DNA of 64,000 bases from NCBI RefSeq assembly GCF_009724245.1, contig NZ_WNNK01000003.1, positions 248,001 to 312,000 on the forward strand, written 5' to 3'. Both the position numbers and the translations under genes were made by a program. This DNA comes from Pseudomonas spelaei. GTDB lineage: Bacteria; Pseudomonadota; Gammaproteobacteria; Pseudomonadales; Pseudomonadaceae. The notes beneath the pieces are model-generated. The model did no database searches. It was not told the DNA's origin and saw nothing but the letters and a program-made list of their open reading frames with translations. This document shows positions 46,730-55,655 of the stretch, one piece after another. Numbering within the stretch: the stretch's first letter is position 1; each line of letters opens with the position of its first letter.

Positions 46730-47491
46730 ATGAACGCAAAAGAGGTAGTTGCCACTATGTGGCAGGCGCTGATGACGGCTGCTGATCCTGCCGCTATCGA
46801 AACGTATGTAGATGCCAATTATCGTCAACACAGTCCTTATGTGAAGGATGGTCCGCAGGGGCTTCGAGAACTGGTCGATGGGTTACGCCCTGATTACCGT
46901 TATGAGTTGGTCCGGATCATCGGCGAGGGCGAGTTTGCGGTTATGCATGGTATCCATCACAACTGGTTGAACGGGGTGTTCTCGGGCGGCGAGGCCGTGG
47001 TGGGGTTTGATATGTTCCGGGTGGCGAATAATAGGATCGCCGAGCATTGGGATGCCTCCGTTCCTTTGATCACCGCGAGCGTGTCGGGCCGTAGTCAGTT
47101 GGAAGGGGCGACGCAAGTCGAGAGGCCTCACTTGACGGCGACGAGCGAGAGCGTTGCCGAAAACTACGTAAAGACGGTACTGATCGGTCGCGAGCTGGAC
47201 CGGATCGGTGAGTTTGTTGCCCCTGACGTCTTGCAGCACAGCCTTGAGATTGGAGATGGCATTGACAGTTTAAAAGCCGCCTTGGCCAAGACGCGTTATG
47301 AGTATAAAAAGATCCATCACGTTATCGCCGAAGGCGAGTTCGTGGCCGTGCATTGCGAAGGTGAAGTCCATAAGAACACCTATACATTCTGGGACCTGTT
47401 TCGTCTTGACGAGCAGTTGCGTATTGCCGAGCAGTGGCACGTAGCAGCTGTGTTTCCGGATGTTGTTGTGCATACGAATGGCGCATTCTGA
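46730..47491 (+). CDS. Two-domain NTF2/SnoaL-like protein
   Basis: 253 residues formed by two similar SnoaL-like halves: residues about 1-115 (YVDANYRQHSPYVKDGPQGL, FRVANNRIAEHWD) and about 145-250 (FVAPDVLQHSLEIGDGIDSL, FRLDEQLRIAEQWH), the repeated QHS and AEHW/AEQW blocks showing internal duplication. Each half resembles the predicted SnoaL aldol-condensation-like or ester cyclase group. The start at 46730 has AAGGAA nine bases upstream. It is followed by a strong terminator at 47541, closing the MerR-controlled unit. Confidence 0.78.
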   Translation: MNAKEVVATMWQALMTAADPAAIETYVDANYRQHSPYVKDGPQGLRELVDGLRPDYRYELVRIIGEGEFAVMHGIHHNWLNGVFSGGEAVVGFDMFRVANNRIAEHWDASVPLITASVSGRSQLEGATQVERPHLTATSESVAENYVKTVLIGRELDRIGEFVAPDVLQHSLEIGDGIDSLKAALAKTRYEYKKIHHVIAEGEFVAVHCEGEVHKNTYTFWDLFRLDEQLRIAEQWHVAAVFPDVVVHTNGAF

Positions 47492-47540
47492 GTAATAGCC
47501 CCGCGGGTCAAGGCCCGCGACCTGAACCGAAAATCAACAG

Positions 47541-47568
47541 AGGCGACCTGAATGGTCGCCTTTATTTA
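47541..47568 (+). terminator. Rho-independent terminator after NTF2-like operon
   Basis: AGGCGACC (47541-47548), loop TGAAT, GGTCGCCT (47554-47561), then TTATTTA. It has an 8-base GC-rich stem and a T-rich tail, and insulates the ben promoter. Confidence 0.85.
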
Positions 47569-47589
47569 TACGTAGAAGCCGTTGCAATC

Positions 47590-47625
47590 TGCAAAAACCG
47601 GATAACAGTCTGCACACAACGGATA
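47590..47625 (+). promoter_or_regulatory. BenR/XylS binding boxes of the ben promoter
   Basis: Two direct repeats of TGCA-N6-GGATA occur at 47590-47604 and 47611-47625, starts exactly 21 bases apart. This matches the XylS/BenR consensus TGCA-N6-GGNTA and the spacing of the Pm and Pb promoters. The boxes end about 60 bases before the benA start, so the -35 element should overlap the proximal box. Confidence 0.88.
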
Positions 47626-47687
47626 TTGAAGACCTCACCAACCGATGACACTGGAGCTGTCCAATAAAAACAATGGAGGCTCCGACC

Positions 47688-49052
47688 ATGTCCCTCGGCG
47701 TCGAGTATCTCAATTCCTTGCTCGAAGAAAACCGTGAAGCAGGCATCTATCGCTGCAAGCGCGAGATGTTTACCGATCCCCGCCTGTTCGACCTTGAGAT
47801 GAAGCACATCTTCGAAGGCAACTGGCTCTACCTGGCCCACGAAAGCCAGATCCCGCAAAACAACGATTACATCACCCTGCAGATGGGGCGCCAGCCGATC
47901 TTCATCGCGCGCAACAAGGAGGGTGTGCTCAACGCCTTTCTCAATGCCTGCAGTCACCGTGGCGCGATGCTTTGCCGGCACAAGCGCGGCAACAAGGCGT
48001 CCTATACGTGCCCGTTCCACGGCTGGACCTTCAACAATTCCGGCAAGTTGCTCAAGGTCAAGGACCCGAGCAACGCCGGCTACCCCGAGCGTTTTAACTG
48101 CGAGGGCTCCCATGATCTGACTAAGGTGGCCCGGTTTGAGTCCTACCGTGGGTTCCTGTTTGGCAGCCTGAACCCGGATGTGGTGCCTTTGGTCGAGCAC
48201 CTGGGCGAGTCGGCGAAGATCATCGACATGATCGTTGATCAATCCCCCGACGGCCTGGAAGTGCTGCGTGGTTCGTCCAGTTATATCTATGAAGGCAACT
48301 GGAAACTGACCGCCGAAAACGGTGCCGACGGCTACCACGTCAGTTCCGTGCACTGGAACTATGCCGCGACGCAGAACCAGCGCAAGGAACGCCAGTGCGG
48401 TGACAGCAACCCGACCATGAGTGCCGGCGGCTGGGCCAAAAGCGGCGGAGGGTTCTACTCGTTCGACAAAGGGCACATGTTGCTGTGGACCCGCTGGGCC
48501 AATCCCGAGGATCGTCCGCTTTATGAGCGACGCGATCAATTGGTCAGTGATTTTGGCCAGGCGCGCGCTGACTGGATGATCGGCCACTCGCGCAATCTGT
48601 GCCTGTACCCCAACGTCTACCTGATGGACCAGTTCAGTTCGCAGATTCGTATCGCCAGGCCCATTTCGGTCAACCAGACCGAGATCACCATTTACTGCAT
48701 CGCACCGGTGGGCGAGAGCGCAGAAGCCCGGGCCCGGCGAATTCGTCAGTACGAGGATTTTTTCAACGTCAGCGGCATGGCAACGCCAGATGATCTGGAG
48801 GAGTTTCGCTCGTGTCAGGTTGGTTATCAGGGCAGTGCGACGGCCTGGAACGATATGTCACGGGGTGCAGAGCATTGGGTCGAAGGCCCGGATGACGCCG
48901 CTCTGGAGATTGACCTGCATCCGCTGCTCAGTGGTGTTCGTACCGAGGATGAGGGTCTGTTCGTCCAGCAGCATAAATACTGGCAGGACACGATGCTGCA
49001 AGCCGTGGCCACCGAGCAGGCGGGCAAGATTCCCGCGAGGGAGCTTCCATGA
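47688..49052 (+). CDS. benA: Benzoate 1,2-dioxygenase large (alpha) subunit
   Basis: Catalytic subunit of the ring-hydroxylating oxygenase that turns benzoate into its cis-1,2-dihydrodiol carboxylate; 454 residues. The Rieske 2Fe-2S ligands lie in [11 protein letters not shown] and CPFHGWTF, the mononuclear iron facial triad in [14 protein letters not shown] plus a later aspartate. The opening [14 protein letters not shown] and [23 protein letters not shown] closely recall BenA of P. putida. The start at 47688 has GGAGGC seven bases before; the ATG at 47673 lies inside that site. Toluate (XylX) or a related benzoate as substrate cannot be excluded. Confidence 0.92.
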   Translation: MSLGVEYLNSLLEENREAGIYRCKREMFTDPRLFDLEMKHIFEGNWLYLAHESQIPQNNDYITLQMGRQPIFIARNKEGVLNAFLNACSHRGAMLCRHKRGNKASYTCPFHGWTFNNSGKLLKVKDPSNAGYPERFNCEGSHDLTKVARFESYRGFLFGSLNPDVVPLVEHLGESAKIIDMIVDQSPDGLEVLRGSSSYIYEGNWKLTAENGADGYHVSSVHWNYAATQNQRKERQCGDSNPTMSAGGWAKSGGGFYSFDKGHMLLWTRWANPEDRPLYERRDQLVSDFGQARADWMIGHSRNLCLYPNVYLMDQFSSQIRIARPISVNQTEITIYCIAPVGESAEARARRIRQYEDFFNVSGMATPDDLEEFRSCQVGYQGSATAWNDMSRGAEHWVEGPDDAALEIDLHPLLSGVRTEDEGLFVQQHKYWQDTMLQAVATEQAGKIPARELP

Positions 49053-49537
49053 GCATCGCTTACGACAGCGTCCGTGACTTCCTGTTTCGCGAAGCCCGTT
49101 ACCTCGACGACAAGCACTGGGACCAGTGGCTTGAGCTGTACGCCGCCGATGCCACGTTCTGGATGCCGGCCTGGGATGACGATGACGAGTTGACCGAGAA
49201 CCCGCAAAGCGAGATTTCGCTGATCTGGTACGGCAGTCGTGAAGGGTTGGAAGACCGGATTTTCCGGATCAAGACCGAGCGCTCCAGTGCGAGTATTCCG
49301 GACACCCGCACCTCTCATAATCTGAGCAATATCGAGATCATCGAGCAGAGCGCAGACCAGTGCCTGGTACGGTTTAACTGGCACACCCTGAGCTTTCGCT
49401 ACAAGACCGTCGACAGCTATTTCGGCACCAGCTTCTACACCCTGGACACGCGCGGGGAGCAGCCGCTGATCAAGGCCAAGAAGGTCGTGCTGAAAAACGA
49501 TTATGTCCGTCAGGTCATCGATATCTATCACCTGTGA
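49049..49537 (+). CDS. benB: Benzoate 1,2-dioxygenase small (beta) subunit
   Basis: 162 residues, the usual length of dioxygenase beta subunits, which form the alpha3-beta3 hexamer with Ben[37 protein letters not shown] and the tail [27 protein letters not shown] region identify it. The start overlaps the benA stop by four bases. It is structurally an NTF2-like protein, but in a different context from the NTF2-like genes upstream. Confidence 0.93.
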   Translation: MSIAYDSVRDFLFREARYLDDKHWDQWLELYAADATFWMPAWDDDDELTENPQSEISLIWYGSREGLEDRIFRIKTERSSASIPDTRTSHNLSNIEIIEQSADQCLVRFNWHTLSFRYKTVDSYFGTSFYTLDTRGEQPLIKAKKVVLKNDYVRQVIDIYHL

Positions 49538-49569
49538 ACCGGGTTGAACACGGTCATGCGAGGTATGCC

Positions 49570-50583
49570 ATGAGCCACAAGATTGCACTGAATTTTGAAG
49601 ACGGTGTGACCCGTTTTATCGAGGTCACGCCGAGCGAAACCGTGGCCGACGCGGCCTACCGTCAGGGCATCAATATTCCGCTGGATTGCCGCGATGGCGC
49701 TTGCGGTACCTGCAAGTGCTTTGCCGAGTCCGGTGCATATGAGTTGGGTGAGGAATACATCGACGATGCCTTGACTGCCGAGGAAGCTGCCGAAGGCTAT
49801 GTGCTGACCTGCCAGATGCGCGCCAAGGGCGATTGTGTGGTACGAGTCCCGGCTTCTTCGCAGGTCTGCAAGACCGGGCAATCCACCTATCAGGGCGCGA
49901 TACATGAGGTGCGGCGTTTGTCCGACAGCACATTGTCACTGCTGCTCCAGGGCGACGCGTTGACGGATCTGGTGTTTCTGCCGGGCCAGTACGTGAATCT
50001 TCAGGTGCCGGGCAGCGAGCAAAGCCGTGCGTACTCTTTCAGTTCGGTTCAGAAAGACGGTCGGGTCAGTTTTCTGATTCGCAATGTCTGCGGTGGCCTG
50101 ATGAGCCGCTTTCTCACCGAGCAGGCCAAGGTGGGCGACCCCATGAGCCTGGCTGGCCCGTTGGGCAGCTTCTATCTGCGACCGATCAAGCGCCCGCTGT
50201 TATTACTGGCCGGAGGCACCGGCCTGGCGCCGTTCACGGCCATGCTCGAGACCATCGCCGAGCTGGGCAGCGATCACCCACTGCACCTGATCTACGGCGT
50301 GACCCACGATGGGGACCTGGTGGAAATGGATCGCCTGGAAGCGCTGGCCGAGCGTATTCCCAACTTCACCTTCAGCGCCTGCGTGGCGAACCCGGACAGT
50401 CAATGGCCGCAAACCGGCTATGTCACCCAGCATATCGGCGTCGAACATTTGAACGACGGTGACGTGGACATCTACCTCTGCGGGCCGCCACCAATGGTGG
50501 AAGCCGTGAGTCATTACCTGCGTGAGCAGGGCATCAGTCCCGCCAACTTCTACTACGAAAAATTCGCCGCCAGCGCCGCGTGA
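49570..50583 (+). CDS. benC: Benzoate 1,2-dioxygenase electron-transfer component
   Basis: 337 residues combining an N-terminal plant-type ferredoxin domain (CRDGACGTCKCFAESG and VLTCQMRA, four cysteines for 2Fe-2S), an FAD-binding barrel (RAYSFSS) and an NAD-binding domain (LLLAGGTGLAPFTAM, YLCGPPPMVEAV). It passes electrons from NADH to the BenA Rieske centre. The start at 49570 has GAGG before it, 32 bases after benB. Confidence 0.94.
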   Translation: MSHKIALNFEDGVTRFIEVTPSETVADAAYRQGINIPLDCRDGACGTCKCFAESGAYELGEEYIDDALTAEEAAEGYVLTCQMRAKGDCVVRVPASSQVCKTGQSTYQGAIHEVRRLSDSTLSLLLQGDALTDLVFLPGQYVNLQVPGSEQSRAYSFSSVQKDGRVSFLIRNVCGGLMSRFLTEQAKVGDPMSLAGPLGSFYLRPIKRPLLLLAGGTGLAPFTAMLETIAELGSDHPLHLIYGVTHDGDLVEMDRLEALAERIPNFTFSACVANPDSQWPQTGYVTQHIGVEHLNDGDVDIYLCGPPPMVEAVSHYLREQGISPANFYYEKFAASAA

Positions 50584-50610
50584 GTCACGCCAACCGTTTT
50601 CGAGGACGCC

Positions 50611-51369
50611 ATGAACATGAGATTCAACGATAAGGTCGCGCTGGTCACCGGCGCAGCGCAAGGTATAGGGCGTGGCGTGGTCGAGCGTTTACTGCTCGAA
50701 GGCGCTCAGGTGGTGGCGGTCGACCGTTCCGAGCTGGTCCACGAACTGCCGGCCGAGGTGCTCGCCCTGACCGCCGACCTGGAACGTTATGAAGATTGCC
50801 AGCGCGTCATGGCCGAGGCGATACAGCACTTCGGCCGGTTGGACATCCTGGTCAATAACGTCGGCGGTACGATTTGGGCCAAACCCTTCGAGCATTACCT
50901 GCCGGATGAAATCGAGGCTGAGGTGCGCCGCTCGCTGTTTCCGACCTTGTGGTGTTGCCACAGCGTGCTGCCTCATATGCTGGAGCGAGGCAGCGGGGTG
51001 ATCGTCAATGTGTCCTCGATTGCAACACGCGGGGTCAACCGAGTGCCCTATGGCGCTGCCAAAGGTGGCGTGAATGCGCTGACGGCGTGCCTGGCCTTCG
51101 AAACGGCTGGGCGTGGGGTGCGTGTCAACGCCACCGCACCCGGTGGCACCGAGGCCCCTGCGCGGCGTATTCCGCGCAATAGCAGCGTTGCGACCGAGCA
51201 AGAGCAGCAGTGGTACGCGCAGATTGTCGAGCAGACGAAGGACAGCAGCTTGATGAAGCGCTACGGGACGATCGACGAACAGGTCGGTGTCATCCTGTTC
51301 CTGGCCTCCGACGAGGCGTCCTATATCACCGGCGTCACGCTGCCGGTGGGCGGGGGCGATCTGGGTTAA
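50611..51369 (+). CDS. benD: Benzoate diol dehydrogenase
   Basis: Short-chain dehydrogenase of 252 residues that oxidises the benzoate dihydrodiol and releases CO2 to give catechol. The cofactor motif is VTGAAQGIGRGV, the active site serine is in NVSSIATRG with the Y-x-x-x-K at YGAAKGG. CGAGGA precedes the ATG. The presence of benD distinguishes this operon from anthranilate and 2-halobenzoate dioxygenase systems, which lack it. No catechol-cleavage gene follows. Confidence 0.92.
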   Translation: MNMRFNDKVALVTGAAQGIGRGVVERLLLEGAQVVAVDRSELVHELPAEVLALTADLERYEDCQRVMAEAIQHFGRLDILVNNVGGTIWAKPFEHYLPDEIEAEVRRSLFPTLWCCHSVLPHMLERGSGVIVNVSSIATRGVNRVPYGAAKGGVNALTACLAFETAGRGVRVNATAPGGTEAPARRIPRNSSVATEQEQQWYAQIVEQTKDSSLMKRYGTIDEQVGVILFLASDEASYITGVTLPVGGGDLG

Positions 51370-51516
51370 CAGCATATTTGAATACCCTGGAGGTATCGTA
51401 CTCAACCCAATGCGTATTGGCGCCCAGGCGGATCGTGTCCGAGAATCGGTAACCTGCTGGTGACGTGCGCCAGCGTTTCAAGCCTGATTCATAAAAACAA
51501 TAGAAGGGTGATCTCC

Positions 51517-52491
51517 GTGAATATGCCCCTGCTCAGTGAGCGCAGCGAGGTGTTCAAGAACGCCGACCCGCATGCGGTTTCCTGCTATGTGAATCAGCAT
51601 GTCGGCAGTCACTGCATTCAGTTGCCACGCAAGGCCGATGCCCATGCCCGATTGAATCACCGAAAGTTTGCCAGCCTGGATCTGTGCCGTATCAGCTACG
51701 GCTCCAGCGTGCGCGTGGTTTCTCATGCACTGGAGGACATCTTCCACTTGCAGGTCCTGTTGCGTGGTGATTGCCTGTGGCGCGGCCCTGCTGGGGTACA
51801 CCATCTGGTTCCCGGCGAGTTGCTGTTGATCAATCCCGATGACCCTGTAGACCTGACGTACTCACAGGATTGCGAAAAATTCATTCTGAAGGTGCCGACG
51901 CAGTTACTCGAGTCCATCTGCCAGGAACAGCGCTGGCTTTACCCACGTGAAGGCATACGTTTCCTGCAGCAACGTTACTCACTGGATCAGTTGAAAACCT
52001 TCGTTCCGTTGCTTGCCACCCTTTGCACCGAAGCCGAAGACGGAGAAGCGTTGCTTCGGGTGCAGGAGCACTATGCCCAGATCGTGGCCAGCAAGATGTT
52101 GACCCTGATGCGCAACAATGTGCGGCGCGAACACCTGGCGTGTTCCAACAGCACGTTCGAACGGCTGGTGGATTACATCGCTCGCAACCTTCAGCAGGAC
52201 ATCAGCGTCCAGAGCCTTGCCGAGCAGGCCCAGCTCAGCGTGCGCTCCTTGTACAGCCTGTTCGAAAAACACATGTCCACCACGCCACAGCGGTTTATCC
52301 GCGAGCAGAAATTGTCTCGCGTACATGCTTGCCTGGCCGATCCCAGCTGCAATGTGAGGAATGTCACCGAGTTGGCGCTTGATTATGGGTTTGTGCATTT
52401 GGGGCGCTTTGCCGAGCAGTACCGCAGGCAGTTTTCCGAGTTGCCTTCCGATACGCTCAAGCAGCGTGGGCTGGCGCTCTCGGTCATTTGA
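51517..52491 (+). CDS. benR: AraC/XylS-family activator of the ben operon
   Basis: 324 residues. The effector-binding half (HRKFASLDLCRISYGSSVRV, PGELLLINPDDPVDLTYSQDCEKF) and double helix-turn-helix (SVQSLAEQAQLSVRSLYSLF, and VTELALDYGFVHLGRFAEQYR) are very close to BenR and XylS. AGAAGG lies nine bases before the GTG at 51517; an ATG at 51523 is the alternative. It would bind benzoate and activate the promoter boxes at 47590-47625. Its position downstream of benD, in the same direction, is unusual, since benR normally precedes benA. Confidence 0.9.
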   Translation: MNMPLLSERSEVFKNADPHAVSCYVNQHVGSHCIQLPRKADAHARLNHRKFASLDLCRISYGSSVRVVSHALEDIFHLQVLLRGDCLWRGPAGVHHLVPGELLLINPDDPVDLTYSQDCEKFILKVPTQLLESICQEQRWLYPREGIRFLQQRYSLDQLKTFVPLLATLCTEAEDGEALLRVQEHYAQIVASKMLTLMRNNVRREHLACSNSTFERLVDYIARNLQQDISVQSLAEQAQLSVRSLYSLFEKHMSTTPQRFIREQKLSRVHACLADPSCNVRNVTELALDYGFVHLGRFAEQYRRQFSELPSDTLKQRGLALSVI

Positions 52492-52494
52492 GCA

Positions 52495-52525
52495 CCGACC
52501 CATCGGACTAAGCCCAATGGGTCGG
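52495..52525. terminator. Hairpin between convergent benR and hydrolase genes
   Basis: CCGACCCAT (52495-52503) and ATGGGTCGG (52517-52525) form a 9-base stem with a 13-base loop, immediately after the benR stop and before the convergent hydrolase stop. Confidence 0.6.
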
Positions 52526-52532
52526 CACGCGA

Positions 52533-53222
52533 CTAAAGCGCTTCTGAAGCCGCGATTATAAAGTCCGCTATTTCTTTGGGGTGCGAGGCCAGTGACGCAT
52601 GGCTTGAGTCGAGTGAAAGTACTTCTCGTGCGCCAATACGTTGGGCGAACCACTGTTCGGTTTCGGGGGGAATCATTCGGTCCTGGGTTGAGACTTGATA
52701 CCAACTGGGCTTGTCCTTCCAGGCCGGTTTGCCGGCTTTGTCCGCGAAGCACTGCATGGCAATCGGCTTTTGTGTGATGGACATGACCAAGGCCTCCGTT
52801 GCGCCGAGGTCCTGGCAGAATGACGCGTGGAAGTGCTCTTTATCTATCCAGAGATACTCGCTTTTGTCGGGCCGTAAATACGCGGCTCCCGGCGGCGGTG
52901 CACGCAGTTTGAAGAGGTCGGCAGGTGTTTCGCCTTCATCGGGAGCAAAGGCGGCAACGTACACCAGGCCCACCACATTGGCGGCGTGACCTGCGCCGCT
53001 GATGACCATTCCTCCATAGGAGTGACCGACCAGAATCACCGGCTCGGCGATCTCTTCTGCAAGGCGTTGGGTGCGTTCGACATCATTGGGCAGGGAGCTC
53101 AACGGGTTTTGTACTGCGCTGATCTTGAACCCTGCTTCGTGCAGGAGGGGGATGACATGCTGCCAATGCGAGGCATCACCCCATGCGCCGTGAACAAGCA
53201 GAATATGGTGCTTTCGGGTCAT
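52533..53222 (-). CDS. Alpha/beta hydrolase
   Basis: 229-residue hydrolase of the esterase/salicylic-acid-binding-protein-like group. HGAWGDASHW (11-20) shapes the oxyanion hole, the nucleophile is S68 in GHSYGG, and the histidine lies in SLDSSHASLAS near residue 210. It has no signal peptide. It stands alone, convergent with benR, downstream of the terpenoid operon on the same strand but 123 bases beyond ispG and with its own likely promoter, so membership in that pathway is doubtful. Confidence 0.87.
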   Translation of the reverse strand: MTRKHHILLVHGAWGDASHWQHVIPLLHEAGFKISAVQNPLSSLPNDVERTQRLAEEIAEPVILVGHSYGGMVISGAGHAANVVGLVYVAAFAPDEGETPADLFKLRAPPPGAAYLRPDKSEYLWIDKEHFHASFCQDLGATEALVMSITQKPIAMQCFADKAGKPAWKDKPSWYQVSTQDRMIPPETEQWFAQRIGAREVLSLDSSHASLASHPKEIADFIIAASEAL

Positions 53223-53278
53223 GGTCGTTCTCCAATTACGCGAGTGAGTACAGACTGAGTCCAGTGGTATACCGTGCG

Positions 53279-53298
53279 GATGTCATCTGTGTGACATC
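53279..53298. promoter_or_regulatory. Inverted repeat between ispG and hydrolase
   Basis: GATGTCA-N6-TGACATC, a perfect 7-base palindrome with a 6-base spacer, lies 57 bases upstream of the hydrolase start and 48 bases after the ispG stop on the minus strand. It could be an operator for the hydrolase or part of the operon's 3' end. Confidence 0.35.
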
Positions 53299-53345
53299 AG
53301 TACTCGCCGGTGGGGCGGGTGGCAAGGTCGTCCGTCTGGTTTGGT

Positions 53346-54674
53346 CTATGGCTCGCGAGTAACGGTGCCCGGTCCTTCAGTACAGCCTGGTTCATTGCGC
53401 ACCCTGATCATACTGCTCTCGAGCATACCCTCAAGCACAAGTCTGGCTGATTCCTGCTTCCCGTAATGAGCGGCCACATAGGCTTGCAGCAGATCGGTGA
53501 AGTCCTGGGCAATACCCGGCCCTTTGAGGGTCGCGACACGTTCACCGTCCATGTACACCGGCGCCGACGGGTTCTCCCCAGCGCCTGGCAGGGAAATACC
53601 GATGTTGGCCAACCGGCTTTCTCCGGGGCCGTTCACCACGCAGCCCATGACCGCCACGTGCATATGCTCGACACCGGGATACAGACCTTTCCAGACCGGG
53701 GTTTGCACCCGCAGAAACGCCTCGATCTGCTGCGCCAGTTCCTGGAAGAAACTGCTGGTGGTACGGCCGCAGCCGGGGCAAGCGACTACGGAGGGGGTGA
53801 AAGCGCGCAGGCCCATGGTTTGCAGAATCTGTTGTGCAACCAGCACTTCGCGGTTGCGGTCGCCGTTGGGCTCCGGGGTGAGGGAAATGCGCAAGGTATC
53901 GCCGATACCTTCCTGCAACAGCACCGCCAATGCGGTGGAGGAGGCGACGATGCCTTTGGAGCCCATGCCAGCCTCGGTCAGCCCCAGGTGCAGTGGAAAT
54001 TCGCAGCGCGCGGCCAGGTTGCGGTACACCGCGATCAAGTCCTGCACATGGCTGACCTTGGCTGACAACACAATGTGATCCGCCGGCAGGCCGACTTCGA
54101 TAGCGCGGTAGGCGTTTTCCAATGCCGAGACCACCAAGGCCTCGCGCATGACTGCATCCGCGCTCAGCGGCTGGGAGAGCATTGCGTTGGTGTCCATCAT
54201 GCGTGCGAGCAAGTCGGGATCAAGGCTGCCCCAGTTCACTCCGATCCGCACCGGTTTGTCGTAGCGGCAGGCGATCTCGATCATGTTGCAAAATTGCTCG
54301 TCGCGTTTGGCGCCTTTGCCGACGTTGCCGGGGTTGATGCGGTACTTGCCCAATGCGTCGGCGCATTCAGGGTAGGCCGCAAGCAGGCGATGACCATTGA
54401 AGTGGAAGTCACCCACCAACGGCACATTGATGTTGCGTCGGTCCAGCAGTTCTCGAATGTTCGCGACCTGCGCGGCAGCGTCATGGCTATTGACCGTGAT
54501 CCGGACCATTTCGGCACCGGCCAGCGCCAGGCTTTCGACCTGCCGCGCCGTAGCCTGGGCATCGGCGGTGTCGGTATTGGTCATGGCTTGCACGACGATC
54601 GGATGATCGCTGCCCAGTGCCACCGGGCCGATGGTGACTTGCGTGGTGCGACGTCTGGGGATTGCACGGTTCAT
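53346..54674 (-). CDS. ispG: 4-hydroxy-3-methylbut-2-enyl diphosphate synthase, long form, second-copy type
   Basis: Radical-forming 4Fe-4S enzyme converting MEcPP to HMBPP, 442 residues. The TIM-barrel half carries [16 protein letters not shown] and [10 protein letters not shown]; cluster cysteines lie in [11 protein letters not shown] and [13 protein letters not shown]. The length and the [26 protein letters not shown] blocks match betaproteobacterial (Burkholderia-like) IspG as I recall it, not the shorter form of about 370 residues resident in pseudomonads. So this is probably an extra, acquired copy dedicated to the terpenoid operon. It is last in the eight-gene run, 26 bases after ispH. 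Confidence 0.93.
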   Translation of the reverse strand: MNRAIPRRRTTQVTIGPVALGSDHPIVVQAMTNTDTADAQATARQVESLALAGAEMVRITVNSHDAAAQVANIRELLDRRNINVPLVGDFHFNGHRLLAAYPECADALGKYRINPGNVGKGAKRDEQFCNMIEIACRYDKPVRIGVNWGSLDPDLLARMMDTNAMLSQPLSADAVMREALVVSALENAYRAIEVGLPADHIVLSAKVSHVQDLIAVYRNLAARCEFPLHLGLTEAGMGSKGIVASSTALAVLLQEGIGDTLRISLTPEPNGDRNREVLVAQQILQTMGLRAFTPSVVACPGCGRTTSSFFQELAQQIEAFLRVQTPVWKGLYPGVEHMHVAVMGCVVNGPGESRLANIGISLPGAGENPSAPVYMDGERVATLKGPGIAQDFTDLLQAYVAAHYGKQESARLVLEGMLESSMIRVRNEPGCTEGPGTVTREP

Positions 54675-54700
54675 TGATTCGGCTCCTCTGGGTGCATGCT

Positions 54701-55630
54701 TTACTGGCGCGCAATCAACCCGGTGGGCAAGCGGAATTGCACATGTTCTTCTCGACCTGGCAGGGTCTCGATGTCCAGCGGTTCGATGCGCGCCAGGGCG
54801 GCGATGACATCGTCAATCATGGATTCCGGTGTCGAGGCTCCGGCGGTAAGCCCGACGGTTACCCCTTTGCCAAACCATTCGCTGCACACTCCGCTGCCAT
54901 CGGCGATCAGGTAGCTGGGCTTGCCACGCTCGCCCGCGATATCACGCAAGGTCACGGAGTTGGAGCTTTTGACGCTGCCCACCACCAGAACCAGATCGGA
55001 ACACAGGCTCAGCTCACGTACCGCCGTCTGACGATTTTGTACGGCATAACAGATGTCCCGGGTATCGGGTCCGACTATTTGCGGGTAGCGCTGCTTGAGT
55101 GCTTTGACTACCGCGCGTGTATCGTCGACGCTCAAGGTGGTTTGGGTGAGATAGGCCAATGGCGTGTGCTCGGGGAACGCCAGGGCCTGGACCTCTGACA
55201 CGTTACGCACCACAACGACGGGGGCGGGTATCTGCCCCAACGTTCCAATGATTTCGGGGTGCCCGACTTCTCCAATCAGAATCACCTGATAACCCTTGGC
55301 GGCGTATTGGCGACCATGATTGTGCACCTTGGTCACCAGCGGGCAGGTGGCGTCCAGTACCCGCAACTGCCGCTCACGGGCCTCGCTCTCCACGTCAGAG
55401 GCCACGCCATGGGCACTGAAAATGGTCACTGCGTTTTCGGGCACTTCATCCAGCGTCTCGACAAACCGCGCACCTTGGCTGCGCAGCGTCTGCACCACAT
55501 GCTGGTTGTGTACGATCTCGTGACGCACATACACCGGCGCGCCGAACTGCTCCAGGGCCAGCTCAACCGTTTCGACGGCCCGGACGACACCGGCGCAGAA
55601 GCCTCGGGGTTGGGCGAGGATGACTTTCAT
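54701..55630 (-). CDS. ispH: 4-hydroxy-3-methylbut-2-enyl diphosphate reductase, second-copy type
   Basis: Last MEP-pathway enzyme, reducing HMBPP to IPP and DMAPP; 309 residues. Iron-sulfur cysteines are C12 (RGFCAGV), C96 (DATCPLV) and C194 (RDICYAV), with the catalytic-site [11 protein letters not shown]. The opening [18 protein letters not shown] and the tail [11 protein letters not shown] resemble Burkholderia-type IspH rather than the usual Pseudomonas protein, suggesting a transferred paralogue. The start at 55630 has GAGGGA before it; the open frame continuing to 55849 overlaps the Rieske gene. Confidence 0.93.
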   Translation of the reverse strand: MKVILAQPRGFCAGVVRAVETVELALEQFGAPVYVRHEIVHNQHVVQTLRSQGARFVETLDEVPENAVTIFSAHGVASDVESEARERQLRVLDATCPLVTKVHNHGRQYAAKGYQVILIGEVGHPEIIGTLGQIPAPVVVVRNVSEVQALAFPEHTPLAYLTQTTLSVDDTRAVVKALKQRYPQIVGPDTRDICYAVQNRQTAVRELSLCSDLVLVVGSVKSSNSVTLRDIAGERGKPSYLIADGSGVCSEWFGKGVTVGLTAGASTPESMIDDVIAALARIEPLDIETLPGREEHVQFRLPTGLIARQ

Positions 55631-55655
55631 GACTGTCCCTCGTATCAAGACCTTT

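Noticed and set aside
47688..51369. Anthranilate or 2-halobenzoate dioxygenase operon
   Set aside because: A diol dehydrogenase gene (benD) and XylS/BenR boxes are present, which those systems lack; benzoate or toluate fits better.
52533..53222. Alpha/beta hydrolase as ninth gene of the terpenoid operon
   Set aside because: The 123-base gap with a palindrome, against 25-46 bases elsewhere in the run, suggests separate transcription.
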